From assembly GCA_030549495.1 (NCBI GenBank), contig JAUIRK010000790.1, positions 19,789-83,788 on the forward strand: a DNA stretch of 64,000 nt. The letters run 5' to 3'. The notes below the pieces were generated by a model. That model did no database searches and was not told where the DNA came from. It worked only from the letters and a program-made list of their open reading frames with translations. How positions within the stretch are numbered: position 1 is the first letter of the stretch; each line of letters starts with the position of its first letter. Source of the stretch: Nectonema munidae (lineage: Eukaryota; Nematomorpha; Nectonematoida; Nectonematidae). The position numbers were made by a program, and so were the translations under genes. This document shows, piece after piece, positions 1 through 12,300 of this stretch.

Positions 1-880
1 GCATCAAATCAGCAACTTGTTTTAAAATATGTTTCCAAACAACTCTGCAACCTTTCTTCACGAATGGAGTGGCAAACAATTCAAGCTTCCTCCAAAACTT
101 CATTTCATTCTACAAAAAGGCCATACTTGATTTTCATAAAAAATGAATATCACTACTGAATTCAGCATATTTGAAAATGGGTATACATGTGTAAAAAACT
201 TTATATAATTATTTAGATAAAAAGTTTCTTTTTGAGATGAGCTGTCACATTTAGATCAATTTTTTGACAGGTTTGATTGATTTTCATAAAAAATGAATAA
301 TGCTACTTAATTCAGCATACTTGAAAATGGGTATATATGGGTAAAAAACTTTATATAATTATTTAGATAAAAAGTTCCTTTTTGAGATGAGCTGTCACAT
401 TTAGATCAATTTTTTGACAGGTTTGATTGATTTTCATAAAAAATCAATAACACTACTGAATTCAGCATACTTGAAAATGGGTATATATGGGTAAAAACTT
501 TATATAATTATTTAGATAAAAAGTTCCTTTTTGAGATGAGCTGTCACATTTAGATCAATTTTTTGACAGGTTTGATTGATTTTCATAAAAAATGAATAAC
601 ACTACTGAATTCAGCATACTTGAAAATGGGTATATATGGGTAAAAAACTTTATATAATTATTAAGATAAAAAGTTTCTTTTTTGAGATAAGCGATCATAT
701 GTAAATCACTTTTTTGACAGGTTTGATTGATTTTCATTAAAAAAAGAACATCACTGAATAGTTAAAATATATATAAAAACTTATTAATATCTGAGAAAAA
801 GCGGGGGCACTTTACGCCCTCAGCACTTGAGCGGACAAATTTAGCTCAGCTATTTTTTGCACTAAATCAACCATGATGCT
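1..880 (+). repeat. Tandem array of ~150-bp units, partial copy of the TTAA element seen at 8.3-12.4 kb
   Basis: Four full units begin near 127, 277, 427 and 576, with a partial fifth from about 727. Each carries TTGATTTTCATAAAAAATGA, a GAATTCAGCATA stretch, and TTTTTGAGATGAGCTGTCA near its end. After the array (about 800-860) comes GGGGGCACTTTACGCCC, then CAGCACTTGAGCGGACAAAT, the same order as at the right end of the complete element near 12.35-12.41 kb. No terminal TTAA is visible here, so this is a truncated copy whose left part lies outside the window. Confidence 0.85.
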
Positions 881-3060
881 TTCCGTTTTGGCAATCAATC
901 ACGGTGTAAAAATGTATGAAAGTCTTTTTAAAAATTATTTCTGTACAGTTATCATATATTTATTGTATATTTGCAAATAAAAAATATTTTTGCTTACTTT
1001 TTCTCTGGATGTCAGCATCTTGTAAGCATTATGGAGTAAGAGAAATTTATAGCGAAAAAGAAAGAATATGCAAATCTCATTATGTAAAATATAAAAACAT
1101 TAAAAAACCATGACTTGAAAAGTGCTACAAAACATCATTATAAAAGCTTTTCGAAGAAAATAAATCTACGAAATGAAGGCACATCAAAGCACGTTAAACC
1201 GTGAGATCCGTGTTTAGTAACTCTTTTTTATATAGAACAGTGGGTCACAAGCCTTTATTATCAAAAAGGCCCATTTGCTTTCACTTTCCAAAATGAAATA
1301 GCGTTTGGAGCTGCAAAAAAACCTTTATAACCTTTCAATCTTTTTTATACATTTTTCTGTTCCAACTGAGGAATAAAACAAATAGAATTTATCTAAAAAA
1401 AATTCCGATAGACATTTTTCTTTTCCTCTTAAAAAAAATAAAATGATGATATTTCATGAAATTTTTCACTTGAAGCGAAAATACTTTCTCTTTTATTCTT
1501 TCCCTGTTTAGGGGCAAATATAAATAAAAATATTTTAAATTAAAATGTCAAATGAAAATTTTTAGGAAATGGTGGAGTCATATAATGAGTTTTTGAAAAA
1601 CGATAGTAAACAAGCAGATAAAAAAGAAAAGTTTTGGTTATGAAATTTTAGCTTATAACAAGATAAGCTAATAATAAATAATACAATTCACTAACATGTA
1701 TAGGAAATGTGAAAAGAATTTTCAGCGTCTGATGATTTAGAATTATGAAATGGAGCTAACTATCTTTTTCTCTTAGTGAGAAAAAGTGGGTCTTTTGGAT
1801 GATGAGGTTGGATAACTTTTTATAATGAAACGTCACAATAACAAGTTTTTTGTTTCGTAATTTATAAGAAAGGTCATCTCAAGTATTTATTTGTACGGAT
1901 ATTGCAGGCTTCAGATCAATGAAGTTGGCATAAACGAAGGATGACTGTATAATTTTTATTTTTCTAAGCAATCCAACAGTAGCAAGTGTTGCTTTGAACA
2001 AATATAGAATTAATAATTTATTTTGATGAGTTAATTAATTACTCAGTTATAGTTATTAATTTTAAAAAATAAAATTTTATTCGAATTTAATTATTTGCTT
2101 CAATAATAAGAACTAATTAAATAACTTAATCCAATATCATAATTCTATAAAGATCGTCCATAACTTAACTCAGGGAGATGTCCACATTGGGAATCTAACC
2201 AGGATGACTTTTGAGCACTAGAAGGTTTGCAAAAATGAACTAACTTTATTTAAGTTTTTTACTAAAAAAATGATAAGATATAAATTACATTTTGTTGGCG
2301 CAGTGGAGAAGGTTTAAAACCAATAAAACAAATACTTCATCAGAGAACATATCATCCTAAATAGGGGGCTTTGTGATTCGGTTAATAAAAAACAATCGAG
2401 CAGCAAAAGAAGAAATTTACCCTGTTAATTTTGACAGATAAAACTTAGTATAACTTATCAATCTCTCTTTTTAAAGCGATTATAATTAAGACCTAATTCT
2501 TAAAAAACTAAACTAAAGTCGTCGATACTGTTCCTATTGTGTCAAGTTTCAAGGTCAAGGACAATTTACGCTATTTTTCCGATTCAAGAGACAAACTTGT
2601 AATTGGTATAAAAAAGTTTATTGTAGTATTTTCATTCTACCTGCAAGTATTCCTTTGCCATTCTCTCTTCTTTGCATTCAGGCATTTTTGAAACACACAA
2701 CATTGGCATCGCTTATATTAGATTTGAAGTAGGCAGTAGCAATGCAGAACTCACGATGCGTTGATGTAATTACGATAACAGCGATGATGAAAAAAAAATA
2801 TGATTCCAGCGTGCTGCCTAATATAAATAATATTTTTCCAGCGTGAAGAAAAATCCCGTTTTTGTTCATCAACAAGACGGCATACGCTTGCTATACGATT
2901 TTTCTACTACGCGATTAACGTAAAAGAACGAAACTTTGAGGGAGTATGGCGAAGGGAAAAGTTGCACCCTTCGTTTTTATAAAGTAAATAGATCATATCT
3001 CCTAATGACTTTCGAGGAATCCGGTTAACTACCGTTCGCACTTCGCTATTGGCGACTTTA
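881..3060. other. Intergenic, no gene recognised
   Basis: AT-rich sequence without a convincing reading frame, domain or splice structure. I see no terminal inverted repeats here. Confidence 0.5.
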
Positions 3061-3067
3061 CAAAATT

Positions 3068-3200
3068 AAAATCTTCTGCGTTTAGTTTTTTTTACAAATC
3101 TGGGTTTCGTTTTTTTTTGCTAATCTTCTGCTAGATTTTTCTGCGTTTAGTTTTTTGTTCCACATCTTCTGGGTTTCGTTTTTTTACAACTCTTCTGCGT
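3068..3200 (+). repeat. Degenerate short tandem repeat (TCTTCTGCGTTT-like)
   Basis: The words CTTCTGCGTTTAGTTTTTT and TCTGGGTTTCGTTTTTTT alternate about four times. The CTGCGTTTTTTT motif also lies inside the small TTAA elements at 50144-50282 and 59771-59906, so this may be an expanded internal piece of that family. Confidence 0.5.
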
Positions 3201-3227
3201 TTTTGAAAGCCCTACAGACTTAACTTT

Positions 3228-3480
3228 TACAGTAAAAGCCTATGAGGTGTTAAATCAAATGCCTTGGAAAATTCTATAAATGCAGTTAAAACGTAATAAC
3301 CTGTTGAATATTTATCAATAATTTGATTTATTAGCAAAGATAAAAATTAATTGGAAACAGGTCTATAGTTGTAAATGTTAAACTTATCGCCTTTTTTGAA
3401 GATGGGATGTACCTTATTAAGCTTGAACATGTCAGGATAAATAGAAAATTCGAGGCAAGAATTTAAATTATTTAAATATA
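3228..3480 (-). mobile_element. LINE reverse-transcriptase fragment (CR1/L2/Jockey-like)
   Basis: The minus strand translates to a run containing MFKLNKVHPIFKKGDKFN, then NYRPVSN, and after a gap FIEFSKAFDL. These match the order of early reverse-transcriptase motifs in non-LTR retrotransposons (IPIFKKGDK..NYRPIS ... FIDLSKAFD). The spacing between the blocks is too short, so an internal piece has been lost, and there is an in-frame stop after NYRPVSN. It is a dead LINE fragment. The clade assignment is approximate. Confidence 0.8.
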
Positions 3481-4536
3481 AAAAGTAAATTACCCACTAA
3501 GACAATCAGTCACAGGATGCAAAAAAAATCTGGAGATAAATTTATCCCCAGGCACTCAATTATATTGCAATAGAACAAATAAAAAAAGGTATATGCAGGT
3601 CGTTATGATGGCAACAACTAATAGTTGTAAAGTGATGTATTACTCTACACAAAGAATCTTAAAATCTATTTGCATGTTTCAAAGATAGTACTTTATCAAT
3701 TGTTAGAGTTTGTGAAATCCAAAATATTTTACAATTCTCACGAAGCAGTGCCTTCAATTTGCAATTTTGAATAAGATGTTATAAGCTTGACATTATCGAA
3801 TTTTTTAGTGAAAACTTTTATTACAATAAAATTTTGCATCTTTTAGTTTATACTTTTTACTTTCTTCCTAGTATGTTGTATTTCAAAATTTGAGAAGGAA
3901 TAATCGTCCTCGAACAGTAATTCTCCTATGTTGAAGTTATCCTAGCGATGATTATCCTGACGGAGTAATTTTTCTAGATCCAAAAAGGCTTACTTCAACT
4001 TTTATATTTTCTTTTTCAATGTCTTATTTTTCATTCTAAACTCCATTCAAATTGCACACATATGGAAAAAATTATTATCAATCTTTTTATCCATATAAAA
4101 TGCGAAGAAAAAAATCTCTTCCAATTTCATGTTCTTTAAAGCGAATTTTGATTTTTGTAAATGAAGAGATGGCAATTATTCGATCAGTTCAAATCAAAAG
4201 TAGTTTGACCTAGAAATTGGAAACCTTTTCTATTACTTGTTCCATTTTATGAATACAAAAGAGTCGGAATAAATACATTATCTTGTTTAAATTACAAATT
4301 CAATTACATTTATATTTCCAAAACCTTTTGTTGAACTGCAATATATTTTAGGCCTTATTATTAACCATATAATGAAAGAAGTAATTATGTTTCTACATTC
4401 TTCGCTAAAACCAGTTCACACATTATTCGTGACCTGGATATATTGAAATTAAGTGTTATTTTATCACAAAAGTGTGAAAACTTCTTGAATTTTTATTGAA
4501 GTGAGCCTTGTTCAAAATACTTTATCTTTAAAGAGA
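3481..4536. other. Intergenic upstream of the first receptor gene
   Basis: AT-rich with no recognisable coding, RNA or repeat signal. It would contain the promoter of the receptor gene starting at 4537; I cannot point to a core promoter motif. Confidence 0.45.
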
Positions 4537-5427
4537 ATGTCTCTACTCCTGGTTTCTCTGAAAAAAGTGAATTTGATTATCATGGTGCTAAGCTGTGTGC
4601 TATCATTCATTATCGTAAGCTTCTACCTTTTGATCAAGAAGTTTAGGTCTGCCTTCACTCTAATGATCTCCTTCATCTTTTTCATCATGTTCGTTTCTCG
4701 TTCGTTCACAATCTCATCATATTCACTTAGATTTGCGGGAAAGAGTATTTCTTTTCAACTATGTCTTTTTATTTCTTATATAAATCATATGTTCTCCGTT
4801 TTTTATGGAATCCTACTCAATCTCATTCTTTTTTATCAAGTAATTATAAAAAAGAAGCCACAACTTAGGGCCGTAATATGGACCAATAAAAACGCACTTA
4901 TTGATGTATTTTTGAGTGTGGCTTTGTCCTCACTCATTTGGATCTCGCCACTTTTTTTTTATCCTAACTTCTTGGATACATTGTACGACGGAAAATGTAC
5001 AAACCCATATAGTAAGAATAACTTTTCTCTTTATCGAGGTATTGTCTTTTTCATAATTCTATTCGTATATTGTTTCTTAGTCCTACTGACAATAAAAAAA
5101 TTTAATTTCAAATTTGCAAAAATATCCAAAAGAGTAAATTTTATGCAAAGGAAAAGTATTTATGACGACAATGAGACAAATAAGCACTTCTCTTCAAAAG
5201 AAAAACTTAAAATTGTCTATCTTTTATCGATTCCTTTGTTTTTCTCTAACTTTCCATACATGATTTTGTATTTTCGAGTTTACTATGAAATCTACGCTTC
5301 CGATCTGGGAATTGAAATTTTGAAGGTGTTGTACAATACTAGTTGTCTCAGTCTTGGAATCATTTTCATAATGTTTAATTCCGCTTACAAAAAGGCCTTC
5401 ACCTCAATCTTAAAAAAACGGAGATGA
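4537..5427 (+). CDS. Divergent seven-transmembrane receptor (GPCR-like), intronless
   Basis: The first ATG is at 4537 and gives 296 aa; the frame is open a little further upstream (from 4501) but without an ATG. Seven hydrophobic segments are visible near residues 11-33, 40-60, 72-100, 117-140, 166-190, 220-245 and 255-280, with basic loops on the predicted cytoplasmic side. A Cys at the start of segment 3 (FQLCLFISY) and one in the second outer loop (DGKCTNPY) fit the conserved class A disulfide. The end of segment 7, FNSAYKKAFTSILKK, resembles the NPxxY-plus-basic-helix pattern of class A receptors, with Pro replaced. There is no clear DRY box. No introns are needed. A second such gene follows about 1 kb downstream on the same strand. 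The ligand is unknown; a peptide or chemosensory role is possible but not shown. An upstream exon adding N-terminal residues cannot be ruled out. Confidence 0.75.
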   Translation: MSLLLVSLKKVNLIIMVLSCVLSFIIVSFYLLIKKFRSAFTLMISFIFFIMFVSRSFTISSYSLRFAGKSISFQLCLFISYINHMFSVFYGILLNLILFYQVIIKKKPQLRAVIWTNKNALIDVFLSVALSSLIWISPLFFYPNFLDTLYDGKCTNPYSKNNFSLYRGIVFFIILFVYCFLVLLTIKKFNFKFAKISKRVNFMQRKSIYDDNETNKHFSSKEKLKIVYLLSIPLFFSNFPYMILYFRVYYEIYASDLGIEILKVLYNTSCLSLGIIFIMFNSAYKKAFTSILKKRR

Positions 5428-6480
5428 ATGATGAACTTCAAATCCTCCAAATTTTTATCGTGTTTCACATTGTGCAATGTAAAATAATTATAATTTTGAA
5501 CTTGTTAGATAAATGTCACTGTTATTTTATTGAGTTAATTATAAAGATAAGAACAAAGACTTATAATTCAAAATATGAGGAAAAAGAAAGTTTTTTTACG
5601 AAACAACACTTCTGAACCAAGTTTTCACTTAGAATAAAATCAATTACACTATTTAATCGCAAAAACATTAACTTTTATAGAGCGATTCATGAAACTAAAA
5701 CAAAATTAATGAAATAATTTTGAAATCAAATGATATCAAGAAATTTAGTTGCATAGGATTATAAAAAGTAAGAATGTTTACAAAAATTTCCCGCAAAAAC
5801 TCATTGTGGATATAAAGAAAATGGTATAGCGTTTATGATCCGTAACTTTTTCACTTCTCTTTATATTGTCTCTCTCTCATATTTCATTGGCTATGCAATC
5901 AAAGGCAAAAAAACTTTTATAATCGGCAAAGGATCATAAATTAAACTAGAAAGACGAGATCTTGGATAAAAAAAAATGTATGTCCTTCTGACTCTCATCC
6001 AATCAGATTAAAGAATCGCCTCATTTTCAAGTACGTGATCATCGGAACGACTCGTGAGTGAAATTAAAATTATTCTTAAACTGATTGGTTTGTAGGTTGA
6101 TGTGATCCTAACTCGATGTTTCACAGGGAGAATAAAGTAGTTTATGCATAGTTGTTGTTGGCTGAACACTATATCTTCTCATCTCAAGGTGCACACGCTA
6201 ATAGGTTGTATGATTAATTACCAATTTGGTTATATGATAGTGTTAATGCTACCCTTTCTCAAATCGTTTCCAGAATCTGATGATAACACGTTAATGCTGC
6301 CACAACCTATTCCTATGCTAGATATTTAAAATTACATGAACTTGAAATGATTATACCATTCAATTAAATGATTAAATCTAAGGCATGGAATAAAACAAAC
6401 AGATATTTTGATAATTTTTCTTGAATTTTCACCAAGAATTATCAGATATCCTTCTTGTTAACTGCTATTCGAAGTGTAAG
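5428..6480. other. Spacer between the two receptor genes
   Basis: About 1 kb, AT-rich. It contains a conserved block at 5999-6053 that recurs downstream of the second receptor. Otherwise no gene is visible. Confidence 0.5.
5999..6053 (+). repeat. Conserved block shared by the 3' flanks of both receptor genes (copy 1)
   Basis: ATCCAATCAGAT..AA..., then CATTTTCAAGTACGTGATC and GGAACG, matches 8177-8231 over about 55 bases with scattered changes. Copy 1 lies about 570 bp after the stop of the first receptor and about 430-480 bp before the second receptor's ATG; copy 2 lies about 620 bp after the second receptor's stop. It may be a remnant of the duplication that made the gene pair, a shared regulatory block, or an unrelated dispersed repeat. 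Confidence 0.6.
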
Positions 6481-7554
6481 ATGTTGAATCTGAGAAACTA
6501 TTCAAATATAAACAATATTCAAGATGCATACTACTGTCAGATAGCTCTAGATTTTTTGAGTTCCAAGTCTGTGCTTATTATCAAATTCTTCATTTATCCT
6601 TTACTCTATTTGATCGCGAACCTAGCAAATATTCCTTCTCTTTGGATTTTCACAAAGCTCAAGAAACAAGATATTTCCTACAGATTAATGATGATCATGA
6701 TGGCATCCAACATTTGCCACGCCTCCATTTTCATGCTGATCTTCGTGGAAAAGATTTGTCTGCACTTCAACAAACTTTTCATCTTCTCCCTCACCTGGAA
6801 AGTGATAAACGGCCCCTTTCGCCTCTTGATCATCTCCATCTGCAAGAATATCTTCAATCTGACCCTCTTCTTCTACTTGCTGGACAAGTTTGTCTTAATA
6901 ACAAAGCCACAACGCAAGAAGATGTGGCGAAAGAGTACGTTTTTCACCCACGGTCCAACCCTTTGCATCGTGATCAGTAGCGCGTTCTACTTTCCTAGCG
7001 TTTTGTGGAATAGTATTGAGCACATACGGTGTATGGGCATGGACATGTACTTCTTGATTGTACGTCCTAGATCAACACTCATATTTCGCTTTTATGAAGT
7101 GTTTAGGGAGATTTTGTGCCGCTTTCTCCTCTCACTCCTCATTGCATATGTTTCTTTACAGGTTTCCATGCACTACTATGCATTCTCCAAAAACATGGAA
7201 AAAGTTTTTAGTACCAAAACAAATACTACTAGCCAATTCAATAGTCTTTCTTCTTCTAAGCGCAGATCTTTGGGCGAGTTCAATAATGGCGCTATCATTC
7301 TCTCCACGATGTTCATAGGCACTCTCTTTTTGATGATAATTTTCCCATCTGGATTAGCTTCCCTTTTCTACACATTTGAGAATCAAATATGCGAGGGTAA
7401 AGACTGCTCCAAAATTCTCAAATTCTCCCATTTGATGCATGAAATAGAAACCTACTATAACATTTTTTTCATTTATATCTACATGAAAATTGACAGTCAG
7501 TACCGAAAACGCTTTAAGAAATTTATTTTATCTTGCATCAGAAAGCAATCATAA
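6481..7554 (+). CDS. Divergent seven-transmembrane receptor, FMRFamide-receptor-like, intronless
   Basis: The first ATG of the frame is at 6481 and gives 357 aa; the frame is open back to 6421 but without an ATG. The short N-terminus carries an N-glycosylation site (NYS, residues 6-8). Segment 1, YPLLYLIANLANIPSLWIF, has the layout of the class A TM1 GN motif, closest in style to invertebrate FMRFamide/peptide receptors. Segment 3 ends in LLDKFVLITKPQRKK, at the position of DRY plus ICL2. A long Ser/Thr-rich third inner loop (about residues 240-280) precedes segment 6 near 283-305. Segment 7 is followed by a basic tail (SQYRKRFKKFIL). NPxxY and DRY are both altered. It lies about 1 kb after a similar intronless receptor on the same strand, though the two proteins are clearly not close copies. 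Ligand unknown. Confidence 0.78.
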   Translation: MLNLRNYSNINNIQDAYYCQIALDFLSSKSVLIIKFFIYPLLYLIANLANIPSLWIFTKLKKQDISYRLMMIMMASNICHASIFMLIFVEKICLHFNKLFIFSLTWKVINGPFRLLIISICKNIFNLTLFFYLLDKFVLITKPQRKKMWRKSTFFTHGPTLCIVISSAFYFPSVLWNSIEHIRCMGMDMYFLIVRPRSTLIFRFYEVFREILCRFLLSLLIAYVSLQVSMHYYAFSKNMEKVFSTKTNTTSQFNSLSSSKRRSLGEFNNGAIILSTMFIGTLFLMIIFPSGLASLFYTFENQICEGKDCSKILKFSHLMHEIETYYNIFFIYIYMKIDSQYRKRFKKFILSCIRKQS

Positions 7555-8294
7555 AGGCTTTTTCTTTATTTCGTTTAATTGTTAGTATGTTCAGTCTGTA
7601 CATTCTTTATATTTCTTAATTTTTGTTCCTTCAAACTTAATATATTTTTTGAATAAAGTGTTTGCTAATCACATTAAAATGGATTAATTCATAAATAATA
7701 ATACTTTCCAAAGCAAAATTTTAAAAACAAAAAAGGAATCTATCACATTTTCAAAAATTTTAAAACAAAATATATATTAAAAAACAATACCGTTAAAATG
7801 CAGCAAGAAATTTTTAAATATTTCGAAAACACAAAATGTTCATATTAAGTAGAAATGAGAAAGAATATTATTTTCTCATTCTATAAATGAAATAAACTTT
7901 CTCATTTCTAATTTTAATGTATGATTATGAACATTTTGTCTGTTGAAATATTAATAAATTTCTCCCTGCATTTTAACCATTTTGCTTTTTTATATTAAAC
8001 CTTTTACATAAATGCAACCATCCTTGTTTTACAAAATATATATTAAGAATTAAGACTTAAAAATTGAAATTATCAATAACCAGATACAGGACGTTTTTAT
8101 AGTTTTCTTGTAATAGGTATGTGAAGTGACCATCGACGAGCATTAGATAAAACGAAAAAATATTCATCAACTTTTATCCAATCAGATAAAAAAAATGGCT
8201 TGATTTTAAAGTGCGTGATCTGAGGAACGTATTTTCTTGAATCAAATGCTATAAAAATTTTAAAAAATGAAATAGTGGTAGATGGACACAGCTC
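7555..8294. other. 3' flank of the second receptor gene
   Basis: AT-rich. An AATAAA lies near 7652 and could serve as a poly(A) signal. The only other structure is the conserved block at 8177-8231. Confidence 0.45.
8177..8231 (+). repeat. Conserved block shared by the receptor-gene 3' flanks (copy 2)
   Basis: TATCCAATCAGAT, GATTTTAAAGTGCGTGATC and GGAACG line up with 5999-6053. See copy 1 for interpretation. Confidence 0.6.
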
Positions 8295-8689
8295 TTAACC
8301 CTATTAGTGGTGGGGGGCGTAAAACGCCCCCCCCCTTCACTAAAAAATTAATTCTAGAAAATTAGCTGAATCATATCCCTTCAAATTTTGTGACTTTTCC
8401 TAAAATCGCTAGCTGTATCTTTTCAAACCATTTTCATGGTAGTTGAATGACCCCTTCATGTTCAAAACTGTCAATCAAAATCAAAAATGAAAATTTTTCA
8501 GCAAAATTTTGACATTATCTGTACTTAACCTTATAACTTTAGATCTATATTATATAATACCCTGAAAATTTATAATTATATACAGTTTGGAACGCATAAC
8601 ACTTTATTTATTTAATTTTTTCAATAATCATGGCTACTTTTTAGAAAATGTCAATCAAAATTTTGATTGATCAAAAATATATCTAATAA

Positions 8690-10290
8690 AATATACCTTC
8701 AAATTTTACATAAAATATATGTTTTTATACTAAATCGGTCATGCTGTTTTCATTTCTGGACTCATTTTTTACATTTAGGATTTGAAAATACCTATAAGTA
8801 GTAATTAAATTTGCGGTTTACTTCTGAAAATTGTCTCCAAAAACATTCCTTCACATTTTACATAAATTATATGCGTTATACTAAATCGGCCATGCTGGTT
8901 TCATTTCTGGACTCATTTTTTACGTTTAGGATCTGAAAATACCTATAAGTGTTAATCAAATTTGCGGTTTACTTCTAAAAATTATCTCCAAAAACATTCA
9001 TTCAAATTTTACACTGAAATATATGTGTTATACTAAATCGACCATGCTGGTTACATTTCTGGATTCATTTTTTACGTTTAGGATGTGAAAATACCTATAA
9101 GTGTTAATCAAATTTGCGGTTTACTTCTAAAAATTATCTCCAAAAACATTCATTCAAATTTTACAATGAAATATATGTTTTATACCAAATCAACCATGCT
9201 GTTTTCATTTCTGAACTCATTTTTCACATTTAGAGGTTTTAAAATATCAGTCAAAATTTGCGGTTTACTTATAAAAGCTATCTCCAAAAATATTCTCTCA
9301 ATTTTACATGAAATATTTGTTTTTATACCAAATCGATCATGCTGTTTTCATTTTTGAACTCATTTTTTACATTTAGGATTTGAAAATACCTATAAGTATA
9401 AATCAAATTTGCGGTTTACTTCTGAAAATTGTCTCCAAAAATATTCTCTTGAAATATATGTTTTTATAGCAAATCAATCATGCTGTTTTCATTTCTGAAC
9501 TAATTATTTACATTTAGGATGTGAAAATACCTATAAGTGTTAATCAAATTTGCGGTTTACTTCTAAAAATTGTCTACAAAAACATTCATTCAAATTTTAC
9601 AATTAAATATGTGTTTTTATACCAAATCAACCATGCTAGTTTCATTTATGGACTCAATTTTTGCAGTTTGAATTTGAAAATACATATAAGTATCAATTAA
9701 ATTTGCGTTTAGTTCTAAAATTTATTTTTATAGCAAATAGATCATGATGATTTCATTTCTGAACACAGTTTTCGCATTTAGAGGTTTTACCGCTAGTGTC
9801 AATCAAATTTGCAGTTTATGTCTGAAAACTATATCCCAAAATATTCTCTCTAATTTTACATGAAATATATGTTTTTATACCAATTCGACCATGATAATTT
9901 TTATTTCTGAAATCATTTTTTGCATTTAGAGGTTTTAAATGTCTGAAAGTGTCAATCAAATTTTCGATTTACGTCTAATGTCTACAGAAATATTTTTGAA
10001 ATTTAAATAAAATATCTGTTTTTATGCCAAATGGAAGATGCTAGTTTCATTTTTGTACTCAGGTTTGGCATTTATGGTTTTAAAGTATCTGAAAGCTTGA
10101 ATCAGATTTGCGGTTTACTTCAAGATACTGTCTTCAAAAATATTTTCAAAAAAATAAAATATCTATTTTATACCAAACTGACTATTCTTATTTTATTTCT
10201 GTACTGGATTTTGGATAATACGGTTAAAAAATATCTCGAAGTGGCAATTGAATTAGTAATGTATGCCTGAAAATCAGTTCTGTAAAAAAA
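8690..10290 (+). repeat. Tandem array A, ~147-bp unit, about 11 copies
   Basis: Each unit holds CATGCTGGTTTCATTTCTGG, then GAAAATACCTATAAGTG, then AAATTTGCGGTTTACTTCT and AAAACATTCATTC. Units begin near 8739, 8891, 9043, 9196, 9337, 9479, 9633, 9745, 9889 and 10037. Divergence rises toward the right, so the left units are the youngest. It lies wholly inside the TTAA element. Confidence 0.9.
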
Positions 10291-11599
10291 TTTCAAAAAA
10301 TGGCTGCATATTAGGTATATAGTAAGAATATACTTTTTTTTTGTATATTTTGGCTTATAATACTTCCTACAATCATCTTGAGTATGAAATATTTATTAAA
10401 AAAAATAAAACGTATTATAAAATCTTTCGAAAATTTGTATGAGAGAAGGAACCAAGTTGAAAACTAATTGAAACGAGAACATGTGATCAAAACAAATAAT
10501 TAAAAGAAAATATGTATCTTTACTAAATGGAAGATCTACCATGTTCTAATGAACTAGGAAGTGGTTTAATTATATACTTCAAAAAAGATTTTGACTGTGA
10601 AAAAGAAGTTCCTCTTTTACAAATGAAAAATATTTAATTCTATAGCTTATTATCTAGGATTACAGTTAACATTTAGCTAAGATGTGTAGGAAATCTGAAA
10701 ATTTAGAATAGGTCATATTTATCAAAAATGGTACAGATGCCAATATGTGAGAATTTAGTCACTATCAAGATATTTTTAATTTAAATTGAATTTGTCCATC
10801 TTTTTCCTTTTGTGTCAAAGAAGTAATTTTTTAGATGAAGAACGTTGACAACTTTTTGTAATTGAACAATCAACATCACGAATTATTCATCAGAAAAAAA
10901 CCTTTGAAATGAGATTGGTTGACAAATATTCAGGCCTGAGAGGAAAAAAGGAATTTTATCCTTATAAAAAAATTTTCGAACACACATTGAAGAATATAAA
11001 TTTCTAATGAAATAAGAGCTACCAAGAATGGATCATCATAGAATGAATACCAAAATTACATACTGTAAATTATAATATGACGTAGAGACTACGAGCCGAT
11101 AATGAATTTGTAGCCAAAAAGATGGAGATCCTATCGAGTTACCTAAGTTACTGTAGAATGAAATATTTTGAGTGAATTAAACACCTAAAGTTGGTTTATT
11201 AAATAAATTAAGAAAATAATTACCAGAGAAAACTGCAAGTAGAAGTTATTTTTATGTTTATATATTTGACATTGATTTACAGGTTTAATCGATTTTTTGA
11301 CAGGTTTTATTGATTTCATAAAAAATGAACATCACCATTAAATTCTGCATACTTGAAATGTATAAAAAAAACTTTTAAAGAATTAACATTTTAATTTTGC
11401 CATGGACTGTCATATTTAAATTATTTTGTCAGGTTTGACTAATATTTATAAAAAAAAAAGGAATATAACCAGTAAACACAGCCTACTTGAAAATGGGTAT
11501 ATGTGTGTAAAATGCCATGCACGGTAAACTTCATCACCTCCCTATACTTTCTATTAAACGTAATTCTCTAATTCAAAAAACCGTGCCTGATCATTCTTT

Positions 11600-12300
11600 T
11601 TGGGTAGATCAATTTTTTGACAGTTTTGATTGATTTTCATTAAAAAATGAATATCACCACTGAATTACACATGATTAAAAATTGGTATATAATTGTAAAA
11701 AACTTTATATTATTACTTAGATAAAAAGTTTCTTTTTAAGATGAGCTGTCATATATAAATCAATGATTTGATAACTTTAAGTGATTTTTATAAAAAAAAA
11801 TGAATATCACCGCTGAATTCAGCATGCTTGAAAAAGGGTGTATATGTGTAAAAAACATTATATAATTATTTAGATAAAAAGTTTCTTTTTTGAGATGAGC
11901 TGTCATATGTAAATCACTTTTTTGACAGGTTTGAATGATTTTCATAAAAAATGAATATCACCACTGAATTCAGCATATTTGAAAATGGGTATACATGTGT
12001 AAAAAACTTTATATACTTATTTAGATAAAAAGTTCCTTTTTGAGATGAGCTGTCACATTTAAATCAATTTTTTGACAGGTTTGCTTGATTTTCATAAAAA
12101 ATGAATATCACCAATGAATTCAGCATATTTGAAAATGGGTATACATGTGTAAAAAACTTTATATAATTATTTAAATAAAAAGTTCCTTTTTGAGATGAGC
12201 TGTCAAATATAAATCAATTCTTTGACAGGTTTGATTGATTTTGATAAAAAAAATGGACATCACCACTGAATTCAGCATAGTTGAAATATATATATAACAT
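11600..12300 (+). repeat. Tandem array B, ~150-bp unit, 4-5 copies
   Basis: Units with TTGACAGGTTTGATTGATTT and AAAACTTTATATAATTATTT repeat near 11629, 11781, 11932, 12083 and 12234. They are the same unit as in 1-730. A decayed unit is also visible around 11280-11480. Confidence 0.88.

Noticed and set aside
6642-7318. Two open frames overlapping the second receptor gene
   Set aside because: They are shadows of the 7TM receptor in another frame on the same strand, with no hydrophobic or domain pattern of their own.
9085-9357. 90-codon open frame with a repeated ICGLL peptide
   Set aside because: It is a translation through the 147-bp tandem array of the TTAA element; the peptide repeat only reflects the DNA repeat.
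8690-12300. CRISPR-like repeat arrays
   Set aside because: The units are directly adjacent 147-150-bp tandem repeats without spacers, inside a eukaryotic transposon.
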